Shown here: piece after piece, positions 36,772-45,181 of the stretch | Position numbering within the stretch: position 1 is the first letter of the stretch | Layout: the number at the start of each line of letters is the position of its first letter | Assembly (NCBI GenBank): GCA_020635675.1 | Contig: JACJZJ010000001.1 | Span: 248,001-312,000, forward strand | DNA from: Flavobacteriales bacterium | GTDB lineage: Bacteria > Bacteroidota > Bacteroidia > Flavobacteriales_F > PHOS-HE28 | Direction of reading: 5' to 3' | DNA: 64,000 bases | Position numbers and translations under genes: made by a program | The notes under the pieces: generated by a model | Told to the model about the DNA's origin: nothing | What the model saw: the letters and a program-made list of their open reading frames with translations, nothing else | Databases searched by the model: none

Positions 36772-37901
36772 GGACGTCGATCCCCGATACAGCTTTGGAT
36801 CACCTGCGCGTAGCGTTCACCGACCGAGGCTGCTGAGGATCGCGCCATCATCGCACCGGCGATCTCCTTCCGATCCATGCCCAACGCACGGTCCCAATCC
36901 TCTCGGATGCGCAGGGCCCAGGTCTCCGGTGCATTGTCCGGAAGCAGCATACCGTTCCCGGCATGGACGAACTCCGGAATGCCTCCGACCGCGCTGGCGA
37001 ATACCGGAGTTCCGCAGCACAGCGCCTCTGCGCATACCACGCTGTACGTCTCATAGTCCGAGCAATGCAGAAAGGCATGGGCCTCCCGCATGCCTCGTGC
37101 GGCCCTTTCGGGCCCCAACCGGCCCGGAAGATCGATCCGCTGGCCCAGGCCATGCGCTTCTACCAGCGCCCTGATCTCGGGCATCAATGGACCATCCCCG
37201 GCGATGGTCAGATGGACGTCCAGGCCCATTTCGCAAAGCCGTTCCATTGCCAGGACCAGCGTTTCGGGTCGTTTGGGACGACGCCATCCCGAGATCGCGA
37301 AGAACCTGCCCGCGATCGGTCGCGTGTCGCGTTCAGGATGGAAGCGGGTGGTGTCAACAATGTTGGGGATGATCCGGAGATCAAGGTCATTGCGCCGGGC
37401 GAACCGGGCGATGTCGTTCCCGAGGGCGTTCGAAACACACACCACTGGCAGGTCCGGGGTGAAGATCCTCCGCGTGCGTTCGAGGCCGGGACTGGTCGAG
37501 CGAAAGTCGGAATGGTAGGCGCTCCAATGTTCGGAGATCAGGACGGGCACCCCGAAAAGGCGGCGCAGGATACGCCAATGGACCGCCAGCGGATAGGCGA
37601 TCACCAGGACGATCGCATCGAAACGGGCCGAGCGGTCACGCGTGATCCAGGCGTGGACCACCAGCAGAAGCGTTAGCCATTCGATGGCGTGCCACTTCTT
37701 GGTCCGCACGTTGAGGATGGAGGTGCGATCGGCCGGACCGCCGGAACGGACCCAGGACCATGCCCGACCCGGCCTCACGGCGATGTGCCAGACCACCTGA
37801 TCACCATAGGGGCGGAGGGCCGCTACATGGCGCTGCACGAAGGGTGCTTCGTGCGGTGCGTCGGGATGTGGATACCAATTCGCGATATGAAGAACGCGCA
37901 T
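36768..37901 (-). CDS. Glycosyltransferase, GT4-like
   Basis: A 377-residue GT-B glycosyltransferase, starting MRVLHIANWYPHPDAPHEAP. It has VPVLISEHWSAYHSDFRS (about residues 119-136), the hinge segment FFAISGWRRPKRPETLV, and AFLHCSDYETYSVVCAEALC near 295, the GT4 EX7E region, followed by CGTPVFASAVGGIPEFV. A much longer open frame continues upstream through the flippase gene, but that part is a shadow in another frame of the flippase. The ATG at 37901 is 62 bases after the flippase stop, a spacing that could hold an internal promoter, though none is evident. Confidence 0.88.
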   Translation of the reverse strand: MRVLHIANWYPHPDAPHEAPFVQRHVAALRPYGDQVVWHIAVRPGRAWSWVRSGGPADRTSILNVRTKKWHAIEWLTLLLVVHAWITRDRSARFDAIVLVIAYPLAVHWRILRRLFGVPVLISEHWSAYHSDFRSTSPGLERTRRIFTPDLPVVCVSNALGNDIARFARRNDLDLRIIPNIVDTTRFHPERDTRPIAGRFFAISGWRRPKRPETLVLAMERLCEMGLDVHLTIAGDGPLMPEIRALVEAHGLGQRIDLPGRLGPERAARGMREAHAFLHCSDYETYSVVCAEALCCGTPVFASAVGGIPEFVHAGNGMLLPDNAPETWALRIREDWDRALGMDRKEIAGAMMARSSAASVGERYAQVIQSCIGDRRP

Positions 37902-37963
37902 CGACGGCAGGGTGCTGCGGTGGCCAAGATCGTGCATTCCGGACACGGTGATCCCTCGGGTCT

Positions 37964-39379
37964 TCACGCCATCGGGAAGGCATCGCCCATGATCCACCAG
38001 CGGAGGAGGGCCATGATGCCGCCGAGCACTGCCAGCACCAGCAGGTCCCGTGCGATGATCTTGCGCCATGGTGCTCCCACCACGGCCAGCAATCTTCCCG
38101 TGAAGTAGAGGAACGCGATCACGCTGACGCCGGAGTAGACGAGCACAGCACCTGTGCTCGAACGCAGCAGCCAGAGCCCGCAGAGCAGCGCCGCGATGCG
38201 GGCGACGAGCAGCACGGAATGGAAGGCGAACATGGCGCGCTCCCGGCGAAGCACGTTGAGCAGGGTCGACATCGGTTCGGAGAGGAACCGGAAGAAGAAG
38301 AACGGCCCCATCCAGCAGGCGAAGGTCCCCGACATTGCCCAGGGTTCTCCAAGGATGGTCCTGAAGAGCAGGTCGCTGAAGAAAGTGATGCACAGGAATG
38401 GGAGCACCCCGATGATGAACAGCCTTTCGTGGAACTGATGCGTGACACGGGCGAGGGTCTCGGGACGTTCGTTCCTGGTCTCGGCGGCCTTCTGTTGGAA
38501 AACGGTGCCCAGGCTGTACCCGATGAGCCGCAAAGGCATTAGTAGGAGCCCAGCCGCCAGGGTGAATTGTCCGACAACGGCCGTATCCCCGCTCAACATC
38601 AGGATCGGTGCCTGCTGGCCGAGCAGGGCGATGTACCGGCCGGGAAAGATGAACAGTGGATAGTTCCTGTACTCGATCACGGCCCGCCACATGGTGCGGA
38701 TCGATCGACGTTCGAGAAGGGCCCTGCGATGGTGCGGGTAGAGCGCCCGGACATAGGGCACCAGCGAGAGCCCCCGGATCAGCACCTCGCCGAGAATGAG
38801 ACCGTGCATGGCCCCGCGTGTGGCCCATCCGTATCCCAGGTTGAACAGCCGCAGCGCCAGGTTGGTGCCACCGCCAAGGGCCGCCGATCGCTTGAAGGCC
38901 TTCTGGCGGGCGATCCATTGTGTGAGCATGGTGGGCACGGCCTGGGCCACGGTACCCAGGGGGATCAGATAGAACCAAAGACCCATTCCGCGCCAGCTCG
39001 GCACCTGTTGGAACAGCAGGTCGCGCATCGCCATCAAGGGCAGCAGGGCCAGCACCACCGCTCCGACCAGCAGGAAATTGGCGCGCATCAGGTCCATGGC
39101 CTTCTCGTCGTCGCGCGGCAGCACGTAGGCGAGCGTCAGACCGCCGTCCGCGGCCAGCGCCAGGTTCGTGCAGATGGTGAAGAAGATCCCATAGATCCCA
39201 TAGGCCTCCGGTCCATAGATCCTGGCGATGAGCGGTGTGAGCAGCACCTGGCTCAGTGTGACCACGGCCGTGCCGCTGAAGGCGAACATGGCGTTGCGGG
39301 CGAAGGTGCCTTCCGAACGCACTTTCCGGAGGTCGCCGGCCCACTCCCGCCACTTGCGCTTCAACGTACCCTTGTCCAT
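37964..39379 (-). CDS. Oligosaccharide flippase (Wzx-like)
   Basis: A 471-residue membrane protein with about 12-14 helices of the polysaccharide biosynthesis/Wzx family. The N-terminus has the characteristic NAMFAFSGTAVVTLSQVLLT and ARIYGPEAYGIYGIFFTIC segments, and a central TLAAGLLLMPLRLIGYSLG helix followed by VFQQKAAE is conserved in Bacteroidota flippases. It should export lipid-linked repeat units made by the three downstream glycosyltransferases. The ATG at 39379 is chosen because MDKGTLKRKWREW begins the cytoplasmic N-terminus, and a perfect TACCTTTG lies just 14 bases upstream. Confidence 0.87.
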   Translation of the reverse strand: MDKGTLKRKWREWAGDLRKVRSEGTFARNAMFAFSGTAVVTLSQVLLTPLIARIYGPEAYGIYGIFFTICTNLALAADGGLTLAYVLPRDDEKAMDLMRANFLLVGAVVLALLPLMAMRDLLFQQVPSWRGMGLWFYLIPLGTVAQAVPTMLTQWIARQKAFKRSAALGGGTNLALRLFNLGYGWATRGAMHGLILGEVLIRGLSLVPYVRALYPHHRRALLERRSIRTMWRAVIEYRNYPLFIFPGRYIALLGQQAPILMLSGDTAVVGQFTLAAGLLLMPLRLIGYSLGTVFQQKAAETRNERPETLARVTHQFHERLFIIGVLPFLCITFFSDLLFRTILGEPWAMSGTFACWMGPFFFFRFLSEPMSTLLNVLRRERAMFAFHSVLLVARIAALLCGLWLLRSSTGAVLVYSGVSVIAFLYFTGRLLAVVGAPWRKIIARDLLVLAVLGGIMALLRWWIMGDAFPMA

Positions 39380-39393
39380 CCCCGGTGATCGCC

Positions 39394-39401
39394 CAAAGGT
39401 A
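39394..39401 (-). promoter_or_regulatory. -7 promoter element for the flippase-GT operon
   Basis: Minus-strand TACCTTTG (8/8 to TAnnTTTG) ends 14 bases before the ATG at 39379. It predicts a leader of only a few bases. Confidence 0.6.
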
Positions 39402-39442
39402 TCGGGGCGGGGGTACCGGTCGGCTTGGCGAACTTCGCCCGG

Positions 39443-40033
39443 ATGGACCAATGGACGATCTGTTCCGGGAACCCGGGAAAACTGGCAGAGCTAGAGGCGC
39501 TCTTGCCCGAAGGCGTGGTCGCGATGACACATGTGCAACGCGGCTTTCCCGCCGATCTGCCCGAGGACGGGGAGACGTTGGAGGCCAATGCGCTCCAAAA
39601 GGCCCGGACCGTACAGCACCGGGTGGGTGGTATCGCCCTGGCGGATGACAGCGGGCTTGAGGTGGATGCATTGGCAGGGGCACCTGGCGTGCTTTCTGCG
39701 CGTTTCGCGGGACCCGCCAAGGACGCTGCGGCGAACATGCGCAAGTTGCTCGGAGCGCTCGAGGGCGTGGGGGATCGTAGGGCACGGTTCCGAACGGTCC
39801 TGGCCGTGATCGGCCCGTGGGGCGAGCAGCTCTTCGAAGGGCGTGTGGAGGGAACCATCACGGAAGCACCGCAGGGTGTGTTCGGGTTCGGCTATGACCC
39901 GGTGTTCCGCCCGCAGGGCCACGACCGCACCTTCGCGGAAATGGACGCGGCGGAAAAGAACGCCATCAGCCATCGCGCGCAGGCCATGGCGAGGCTCAAG
40001 GTGTGGTTGCATCAGCGTGTGCCGGCCGTTTGA
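39443..40033 (+). CDS. rdgB: XTP/dITP diphosphatase (RdgB/HAM1)
   Basis: RdgB removes non-canonical purine nucleoside triphosphates (XTP, dITP) and so prevents their use in DNA. The 196-residue protein has ICSGNPGKLAELEALLP (about residues 5-21), IALADDSGLEVDALAGAPGV (about 69-88) with SARFAG, the FGFGYDPVF loop (about 146-154) and the C-terminal SHRAQAM. All are ITPase family signatures and the length is standard. The ATG at 39443 is used. The 3' end overlaps the convergent ddl gene by 22 bases. Confidence 0.95.
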   Translation: MDQWTICSGNPGKLAELEALLPEGVVAMTHVQRGFPADLPEDGETLEANALQKARTVQHRVGGIALADDSGLEVDALAGAPGVLSARFAGPAKDAAANMRKLLGALEGVGDRRARFRTVLAVIGPWGEQLFEGRVEGTITEAPQGVFGFGYDPVFRPQGHDRTFAEMDAAEKNAISHRAQAMARLKVWLHQRVPAV

Positions 40034-41022
40034 AGGCCGTCCTGCACGAGGTCATTGATCAGGTCCTCCACCGCGAGGCCCTCGGCCTGCAACATCTTCG
40101 GGAAAATGCTCGCCGCGCTGAAGCCGGGGGTCGTGTTGACCTCGATGGTGCTCAGGACCTCGCCGGTCCAGATGTGGTCCACACGCACCATGCCGCGACA
40201 ACCGAGCGCATCATAGATCGCAGCCGAGCGTGCCTGACAGAGGTGCGTGACCATGTCCGGTACAGGTGCCGGAACGATCTCCTCCGTGGCTTTGTCGTGG
40301 TACTTCGCATGGTAGTCGAAGAATTCCCTGGGCGTCCGCACTTCACATAGGGGAAGCGCCCGGGTCGTTCCGGCCGTTCGGACCACACCACAGGTCAGTT
40401 CCCGACCGGTCACCGCCGCCTCCACCATCACGGCATTGCTTTCCGCGAAGGCCAGCGCCAGCGCCTTCGGCAGAGCATCCGCCGACCGCACTTTGCTGAT
40501 GCCCAGGCTGCTGCCACTTTGGTCCGGCTTGACGAAACAGGGGAAACCGATCCGTTCGGCGATCGTCGCCGGGTCGGTCCCGCCATCGGTCAGTAGCATC
40601 GAATCCGCAGTGGTGAAACCCGCCTGGCGCAGCAGCGCTGTCGTGGCGTACTTGCTGAAAGTGATCGCCATGTTCACCACACCGCCCGTCTGGTATGGCA
40701 CACCGAGCATGTCCAGGTAGCCCTGAAGCTTGCCATCCTCTCCGGGCGTGCCATGGATGGCGATCAGGGCGAACGCAAAGGGTTCCATACCGGCACCCCG
40801 GTCGATCCGGAATCCGCCGCGATCGAACGCAAGGATGGCGCCTTCGGGTGATCCGCAGGACCAGGCATCACGTGTGATGGTGACGTAGAACGGATCGTAG
40901 AGCTCCCTGTCGATGGCGATCATCATCCGCTCCGCGCTCTGGTGGCTGATCACCGCCTCACCGGAATAGCCGCCACGAACGACGGCGATCGGAGGGCGGA
41001 GTTGCGGCATGGGTGTCGGCAT
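40012..41022 (-). CDS. ddl: D-alanine--D-alanine ligase
   Basis: Ddl joins two D-alanines for peptidoglycan precursor synthesis. The 336-residue ATP-grasp protein has IAVVRGGYSGEAVISHQSAE near the N-terminus, IAIHGTPGEDGKLQGYLDML (about residues 88-107), GIPCFVKP-like GFPCFVKPDQSGSSLGISKV (about 156-175), and the C-terminal EVNTTPGFSAASIFPKM with metal-binding residues. In Flavobacteria ddl often stands beside the PASTA and rluD genes in one direction; here it points the other way and a sulfotransferase gene lies between. Its ATG overlaps the sulfotransferase stop by one base (TGATG). Confidence 0.95.
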   Translation of the reverse strand: MPTPMPQLRPPIAVVRGGYSGEAVISHQSAERMMIAIDRELYDPFYVTITRDAWSCGSPEGAILAFDRGGFRIDRGAGMEPFAFALIAIHGTPGEDGKLQGYLDMLGVPYQTGGVVNMAITFSKYATTALLRQAGFTTADSMLLTDGGTDPATIAERIGFPCFVKPDQSGSSLGISKVRSADALPKALALAFAESNAVMVEAAVTGRELTCGVVRTAGTTRALPLCEVRTPREFFDYHAKYHDKATEEIVPAPVPDMVTHLCQARSAAIYDALGCRGMVRVDHIWTGEVLSTIEVNTTPGFSAASIFPKMLQAEGLAVEDLINDLVQDGLQTAGTR

Positions 41023-41984
41023 CAGGGCGTATAGGTCCTTCGTGGCATCGGATCCGGCCCGTAAAGATCGATGCCGGAACGATCCAGCATGCCGAGCACT
41101 GCTTCGATCTTTTCCGGTGCCATGGTGCGTTGCCAGCTGGTGAGCTGGGCCGTCGGGTCGTGCACCTGGCTGCCGGCCAGGGTGGTCCCGCTCGGACGCC
41201 GTGCATGTTCCAACGCCGCCGCGGGTACGTCGAGGCCCCAGGCGCCGAACACCTTGGCCAGGGTGTCCTTCGTTCGCAGCACGAGCTCTTCATAGGTGAT
41301 CGTCGTCCAGAGGCGGTCGTTGTCCGGATGCTTCAGCAGATGGCCGGTGGTGATGCACCACATGGCGGCCTGCCTTTCCTCCGGTGTCCGGACCGCATCG
41401 AGCAGTGCGCGATGGCTTTCGATGAATTCCTGATGGGGGTGCGGGAAAGTTCCGATGCGCAGGGGATGTCCCTCCCATGCCTTGAACTTGATCATGGACC
41501 CGACGACGGCACAGGGATGGCGCACCAGGAGGACCGGCCTCGGCAGGTCGAACCGACGCACCAGCCAGGGCAGGAGCAGCTCTCCACGGACGAACTTCAC
41601 CACCAGGCGGTCCGCTGCCCGCAATTCGCCAATGGAGGACGTACGCGTCAGATAGGGGGATAGCATCCTCCCCGCGAACAGGTCGGCGAACAAGGCCTCC
41701 GCCTCCGGCCAGCTGGCGTCCTCCGGTATGTATTGCCGCCACCAGAACCCGATCCGTTGGAAGGGTGGGTTGTTCAGCAGGTCCAGCGGCTCCCAGATCG
41801 TGGCCGTGCGGGGGAGGGTGCGCACCATCTCCTCCAGCCAGGTGGACCCACCACGCGGCTGCGAGAAGATCAGCAGTGCATCGGCCGGATCGACGTGCAT
41901 CCGTCCGCGCAGGGAGCGCAGCTGCCATTGCCTGTTCCAGGTCCGCAGCTTGTGCCGCGCGCGTTCGATGAGCGAAGGTGACAT
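41022..41984 (-). CDS. PAPS-dependent sulfotransferase
   Basis: A 320-residue cytosolic sulfotransferase. The 5'-phosphosulfate-binding loop is IFSQPRGGSTWLEEM (about residues 39-53) and the 3'-phosphate-binding motif is VLLVRHPCAVVGSMIKF (about 151-167), with Arg and Ser at the expected places. The C-terminal part has the family's LLKHPD and WQRTMAPEKIEAVLGMLDR helix. The acceptor cannot be read from the sequence; carbohydrates and lipids are the likely classes. I chose the ATG at 41984, since the longer frame (42053) adds 23 residues of no family similarity. Its stop overlaps the ddl ATG by one base, so ddl translation is probably coupled to it. Confidence 0.85.
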   Translation of the reverse strand: MSPSLIERARHKLRTWNRQWQLRSLRGRMHVDPADALLIFSQPRGGSTWLEEMVRTLPRTATIWEPLDLLNNPPFQRIGFWWRQYIPEDASWPEAEALFADLFAGRMLSPYLTRTSSIGELRAADRLVVKFVRGELLLPWLVRRFDLPRPVLLVRHPCAVVGSMIKFKAWEGHPLRIGTFPHPHQEFIESHRALLDAVRTPEERQAAMWCITTGHLLKHPDNDRLWTTITYEELVLRTKDTLAKVFGAWGLDVPAAALEHARRPSGTTLAGSQVHDPTAQLTSWQRTMAPEKIEAVLGMLDRSGIDLYGPDPMPRRTYTP

Positions 41985-42066
41985 GGCAGGTGCGGCAAAG
42001 AACGCGAATTCCACATCCGGCCGCGTTCCAACAATGAGCCCTCCGTTGCGCACGGAACGGGCCGCC

Positions 42067-42074
42067 TAACTTAG
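42067..42074 (+). promoter_or_regulatory. -7-like element before the PASTA gene
   Basis: TAACTTAG (7/8) ends 9 bases before the ATG at 42084. Confidence 0.45.
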
Positions 42075-42083
42075 CCGCCCGCC

Positions 42084-42926
42084 ATGGCGAAGAAGCCCAC
42101 GCGATCACTGCGGCCCCTTGTATTGCTGCTCCCGCTCTTGGTGGCGGCGCTCCTGCTTTTCATGGGCTGGTCGTGGCTCAAGAGCTATACACGTCACGGT
42201 CAGGCGGTGCGCATCCCGGACCTGACGGGCCTTTCATTGGCGGAGGCGGACGCGCTCCTGGGCGAACGAGGACTGGATGTGATGGTGATCGACTCGGTGT
42301 ACAGCGATGAAGCACCGAAAGGCACCGTGGTCGATCAGGATCCCGATCAGGGGCTGGACGTCAAGCCGGGGCGCAAGATCTACATCGTGCTGAACGCCAC
42401 CCAGCCGAAGATGCTGAACATGCCGCATCTGGTGGACCTCTCCAAGCGGCAGGCCATTTCTGTGCTGGACATCATCGGCCTCAAGGTGAAGGACCTGCGC
42501 TACAGACCGGACGCCTGTGTCGATTGCGTGCTCGAACAATTGTACCAGGGCGCGCCCATCGCTCCGGAAACACGCATCCGTCGCGGTGAGGCGGTGACAC
42601 TGGTGCTGGGCAGCGGATTGAGCGGTGAGCGTGTCCCTGTACCGGACATGACCGGTCTGACCCTGGCGGAATTGGCCGCGGTGCTCAACATGGCCTCCCT
42701 CAACGTCGGAGTGGTGGCCGAATGCCGCGGCTGCAATACATCGGTCGATTCGGCGTTGGCTCGCGTATACCGCCAGTCGCCCGCACCGGGAACGAACAGC
42801 TGGATCGCCATGGGCGGGTTGATCGATGTTTGGCTGAACGCGGATACCACCGGTCTGCGGCCCAAGGCCCGACCGAACGACACGCTTACCATAGAGAACG
42901 ACCAAGACGGAGCGAATGCGTATTGA
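42084..42926 (+). CDS. PASTA domain-containing membrane protein
   Basis: A 280-residue protein with a short cytoplasmic N-terminus, one membrane helix (about residues 12-32) and three extracytoplasmic PASTA domains at about 42-105, 108-182 and 185-250. The repeats begin VRIPDLTGLSLAEADALLGE, MPHLVDLSKRQAISVLDIIG and VPVPDMTGLTLAELAAVLNM. PASTA domains bind peptidoglycan or muropeptides in other bacteria. There is no kinase or transpeptidase domain. Extra cysteines (DACVDCV and ECRGC) are present in domains 2 and 3. It heads a plus-strand operon with the T9SS protein (11-base overlap) and rluD. Confidence 0.9.
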   Translation: MAKKPTRSLRPLVLLLPLLVAALLLFMGWSWLKSYTRHGQAVRIPDLTGLSLAEADALLGERGLDVMVIDSVYSDEAPKGTVVDQDPDQGLDVKPGRKIYIVLNATQPKMLNMPHLVDLSKRQAISVLDIIGLKVKDLRYRPDACVDCVLEQLYQGAPIAPETRIRRGEAVTLVLGSGLSGERVPVPDMTGLTLAELAAVLNMASLNVGVVAECRGCNTSVDSALARVYRQSPAPGTNSWIAMGGLIDVWLNADTTGLRPKARPNDTLTIENDQDGANAY

Positions 42927-45177
42927 ACCGCTATACCTTCTTCTGATTGCCCTGGGCCTTCCCGTCGCCATCACCGCGCAGTCCGATGCGCTTTTTCCAC
43001 TGCATGCGGACCCGAGACCGGCCCCTGCGGGCGTCCTGCAGCGCAGCGGCATGGGCCTGGAGCACTTCACCTACAGGTTCGACACACAGTCGCTGCCCAT
43101 CATCGACGATTTCAGCATCGACCGCACCCTCCACCCGGACGCGCAGGCCTCCGACCCCGATGTTACGCTGGATTCCCTTGTGTTCCACCTCGCTGTGGCC
43201 GGGGTCAGCACGCCGGACCAGGCCTTCCGCACGGATACCACCCACCATATCGTCCGGGACACCACCGACCCCGACACGACGATCGTGACGGTGGAACCGA
43301 ACCCTTCGACCTTGGTCACCGTGTTCGATCTTTCGGCTTGGCCGCCCACCAGCATGGAGGTCACCGGTTGGCCTCCGTACGACCTGGTGGACACCATCGG
43401 TGATCCGACCACGGACACCCTTGCGCTCGCACCGGACCTTACCCAGGACACCCTGCGCGCATACCACGTTGATGCGGACCCACGTACCTACCTTCTGGCG
43501 AATGGCACGAGCACCCCGCTGGTCCTTTGGGCGGACGACGACGTGTACATCAATGGCACCTACCCGGTCGATCCCCCCACCATCGGCGTGGCCACATTCG
43601 ACGGCCTGGATCGGACCGGTTATCCCTATCGCGACGATCAACCGACGGCATGGGGCATCGCGGACCACCTGACCTCCGTGCCCATCGATCTGGCCTTGCA
43701 GCCCGGTGATTCGGTCTATCTCAGCTTCTTCTATCAGCCGCAGGGCCTCAGCGGTGATGACCAGGTGCAGGAGCAGGACAGCCTGGTGCTCGAGTTCTAT
43801 GCCCCCGATGATGACGAATGGGTGCGCGTCTGGCGTACTCCGTACGAGGCGCTCGCTCCCTTTGAGCAGGTGCTCGTACCCATCACGGATACACGGTTCC
43901 TGAAGCCCGACTTCCGGATGCGATTCCTCAACTACGCCACGCTGAGCGGCGCGCTGGACCAATGGCATATCGATTATGTGCGCCTGAACCAGAACAGGAA
44001 CCATCAGGATACGCTGCTGGTGGATATCGCCTATCAGTATCCGGAAAGCTCGCTGCTCGACGTTTATTCCGCGATGCCCTACACGCATTATGGACTCTCC
44101 CCATCGAGCAGCATGGCAGCCACGGTCTCCGCTTCGATCCGGAACCTGGACGATGTCGATCACTTCATCACCTGGCGGATGCAGGCGGGCGACCGGGGGG
44201 CACCGCCGACGTACGACCCGAACTACTTCGGCATCAATTCAAGCAACAACGCCGGTTCCACGTTCGATTCGGGCTATCCGGAGAACTCCTTCCAGAGCGA
44301 TTTCCAATATGCATCGGGGTCGGTCGATGGATATGGTTTTTCCACGGTGAAGTTGATCTGCAACAGCACACCGGACATCAACCGGTACAATGACACCATC
44401 ACCTTCACGCAGGAACTGAGCAACTATTATGCGTACGATGATGGCAGCGCCGAAGCAGGTTATGGATTGGTGAACGCTACGGGCGGCAAGATCGCCGTCC
44501 GGTTCGATCTGCAGACGGGTGATTCGCTGCGTGCCGTCCGCATCTATTTCGACCCGATCTTCTACCCCAGCGACCCCAGCACGACATCGTTCCTGCTGAC
44601 GGTCTGGAGCAGCCTGGACCCGGAGGTGGTCCAGATGCAGAACTTCTCGTTCAGCAGTCCGCAATACGTGCAGTGGGGGCTGAACAAGTTCGTGGAATAC
44701 CCGCTGGACAGCACCATCTGGGTGCAGGGGACCATCTACGTCGGCATCACACAGACGGGCAGTCAGAACCTGCAGATGGGCTTCGATAGGAACCGGGATC
44801 GGCACGAGCGGATATTCTACAAGGTGGGCACCGGTTTCGTGAACACCGGCTACGCGGGGTCGTTGATGCTCCGACCGGTGTTCGTCGCGCAGGCCGATCC
44901 ATGGGCCGGTGTTCCCGATGGCGATCAGGGGGACAAGCCTTTGGTGCTTTGGCCGAACCCAACGGATGGCCTCCTGTGGATCGATCCATCCATGGGCGAC
45001 ACCCCTGGTGCTCGTATCCGGTTGACGGATGCGACCGGTCGTACGGTCCTCGACGGGCCCCTGCAAAGGGATGTGCCGATCGATCTGGGGGGTCACGCCC
45101 CGGGCCTCTATCTGGTCCGTGTGAACGCACAGGACGGATCCCTGCTCGCTCAAGGTCGTGTGCTGGTGCTGCGCTGA
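42916..45177 (+). CDS. Large secreted protein with T9SS type A sorting domain
   Basis: A 753-residue secreted protein. The signal peptide is MRIEPLYLLLIALGLPVAITAQ. The first half is Thr/Asp/Pro-rich, with TTHHIVRDTTDPDTTIVTVE and a beta-rich region; a middle segment (SVYLSFFYQPQGLSGDDQVQ and YDLV/RFLNYATLSGALDQWHIDYVRL patterns) looks like a jelly-roll/discoidin-like fold but I cannot name the domain. The last 80 residues are a type A sorting domain (LVLWPNPTDGLLWIDPS to GLYLVRVNAQDGSLLAQGRV). It starts 11 bases inside the end of the PASTA gene and precedes rluD by 4 bases, an unusual place for a surface protein. Function unknown. Confidence 0.82.
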   Translation: MRIEPLYLLLIALGLPVAITAQSDALFPLHADPRPAPAGVLQRSGMGLEHFTYRFDTQSLPIIDDFSIDRTLHPDAQASDPDVTLDSLVFHLAVAGVSTPDQAFRTDTTHHIVRDTTDPDTTIVTVEPNPSTLVTVFDLSAWPPTSMEVTGWPPYDLVDTIGDPTTDTLALAPDLTQDTLRAYHVDADPRTYLLANGTSTPLVLWADDDVYINGTYPVDPPTIGVATFDGLDRTGYPYRDDQPTAWGIADHLTSVPIDLALQPGDSVYLSFFYQPQGLSGDDQVQEQDSLVLEFYAPDDDEWVRVWRTPYEALAPFEQVLVPITDTRFLKPDFRMRFLNYATLSGALDQWHIDYVRLNQNRNHQDTLLVDIAYQYPESSLLDVYSAMPYTHYGLSPSSSMAATVSASIRNLDDVDHFITWRMQAGDRGAPPTYDPNYFGINSSNNAGSTFDSGYPENSFQSDFQYASGSVDGYGFSTVKLICNSTPDINRYNDTITFTQELSNYYAYDDGSAEAGYGLVNATGGKIAVRFDLQTGDSLRAVRIYFDPIFYPSDPSTTSFLLTVWSSLDPEVVQMQNFSFSSPQYVQWGLNKFVEYPLDSTIWVQGTIYVGITQTGSQNLQMGFDRNRDRHERIFYKVGTGFVNTGYAGSLMLRPVFVAQADPWAGVPDGDQGDKPLVLWPNPTDGLLWIDPSMGDTPGARIRLTDATGRTVLDGPLQRDVPIDLGGHAPGLYLVRVNAQDGSLLAQGRVLVLR

Positions 45178-45181
45178 GGCC

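Noticed and set aside
36768..39785. A 1005-codon minus-strand open frame
   Set aside because: The C-terminal third is the GT4 gene starting at 37901; the rest runs in a different frame across the flippase gene and has Arg/Pro-rich, shadow-like composition.
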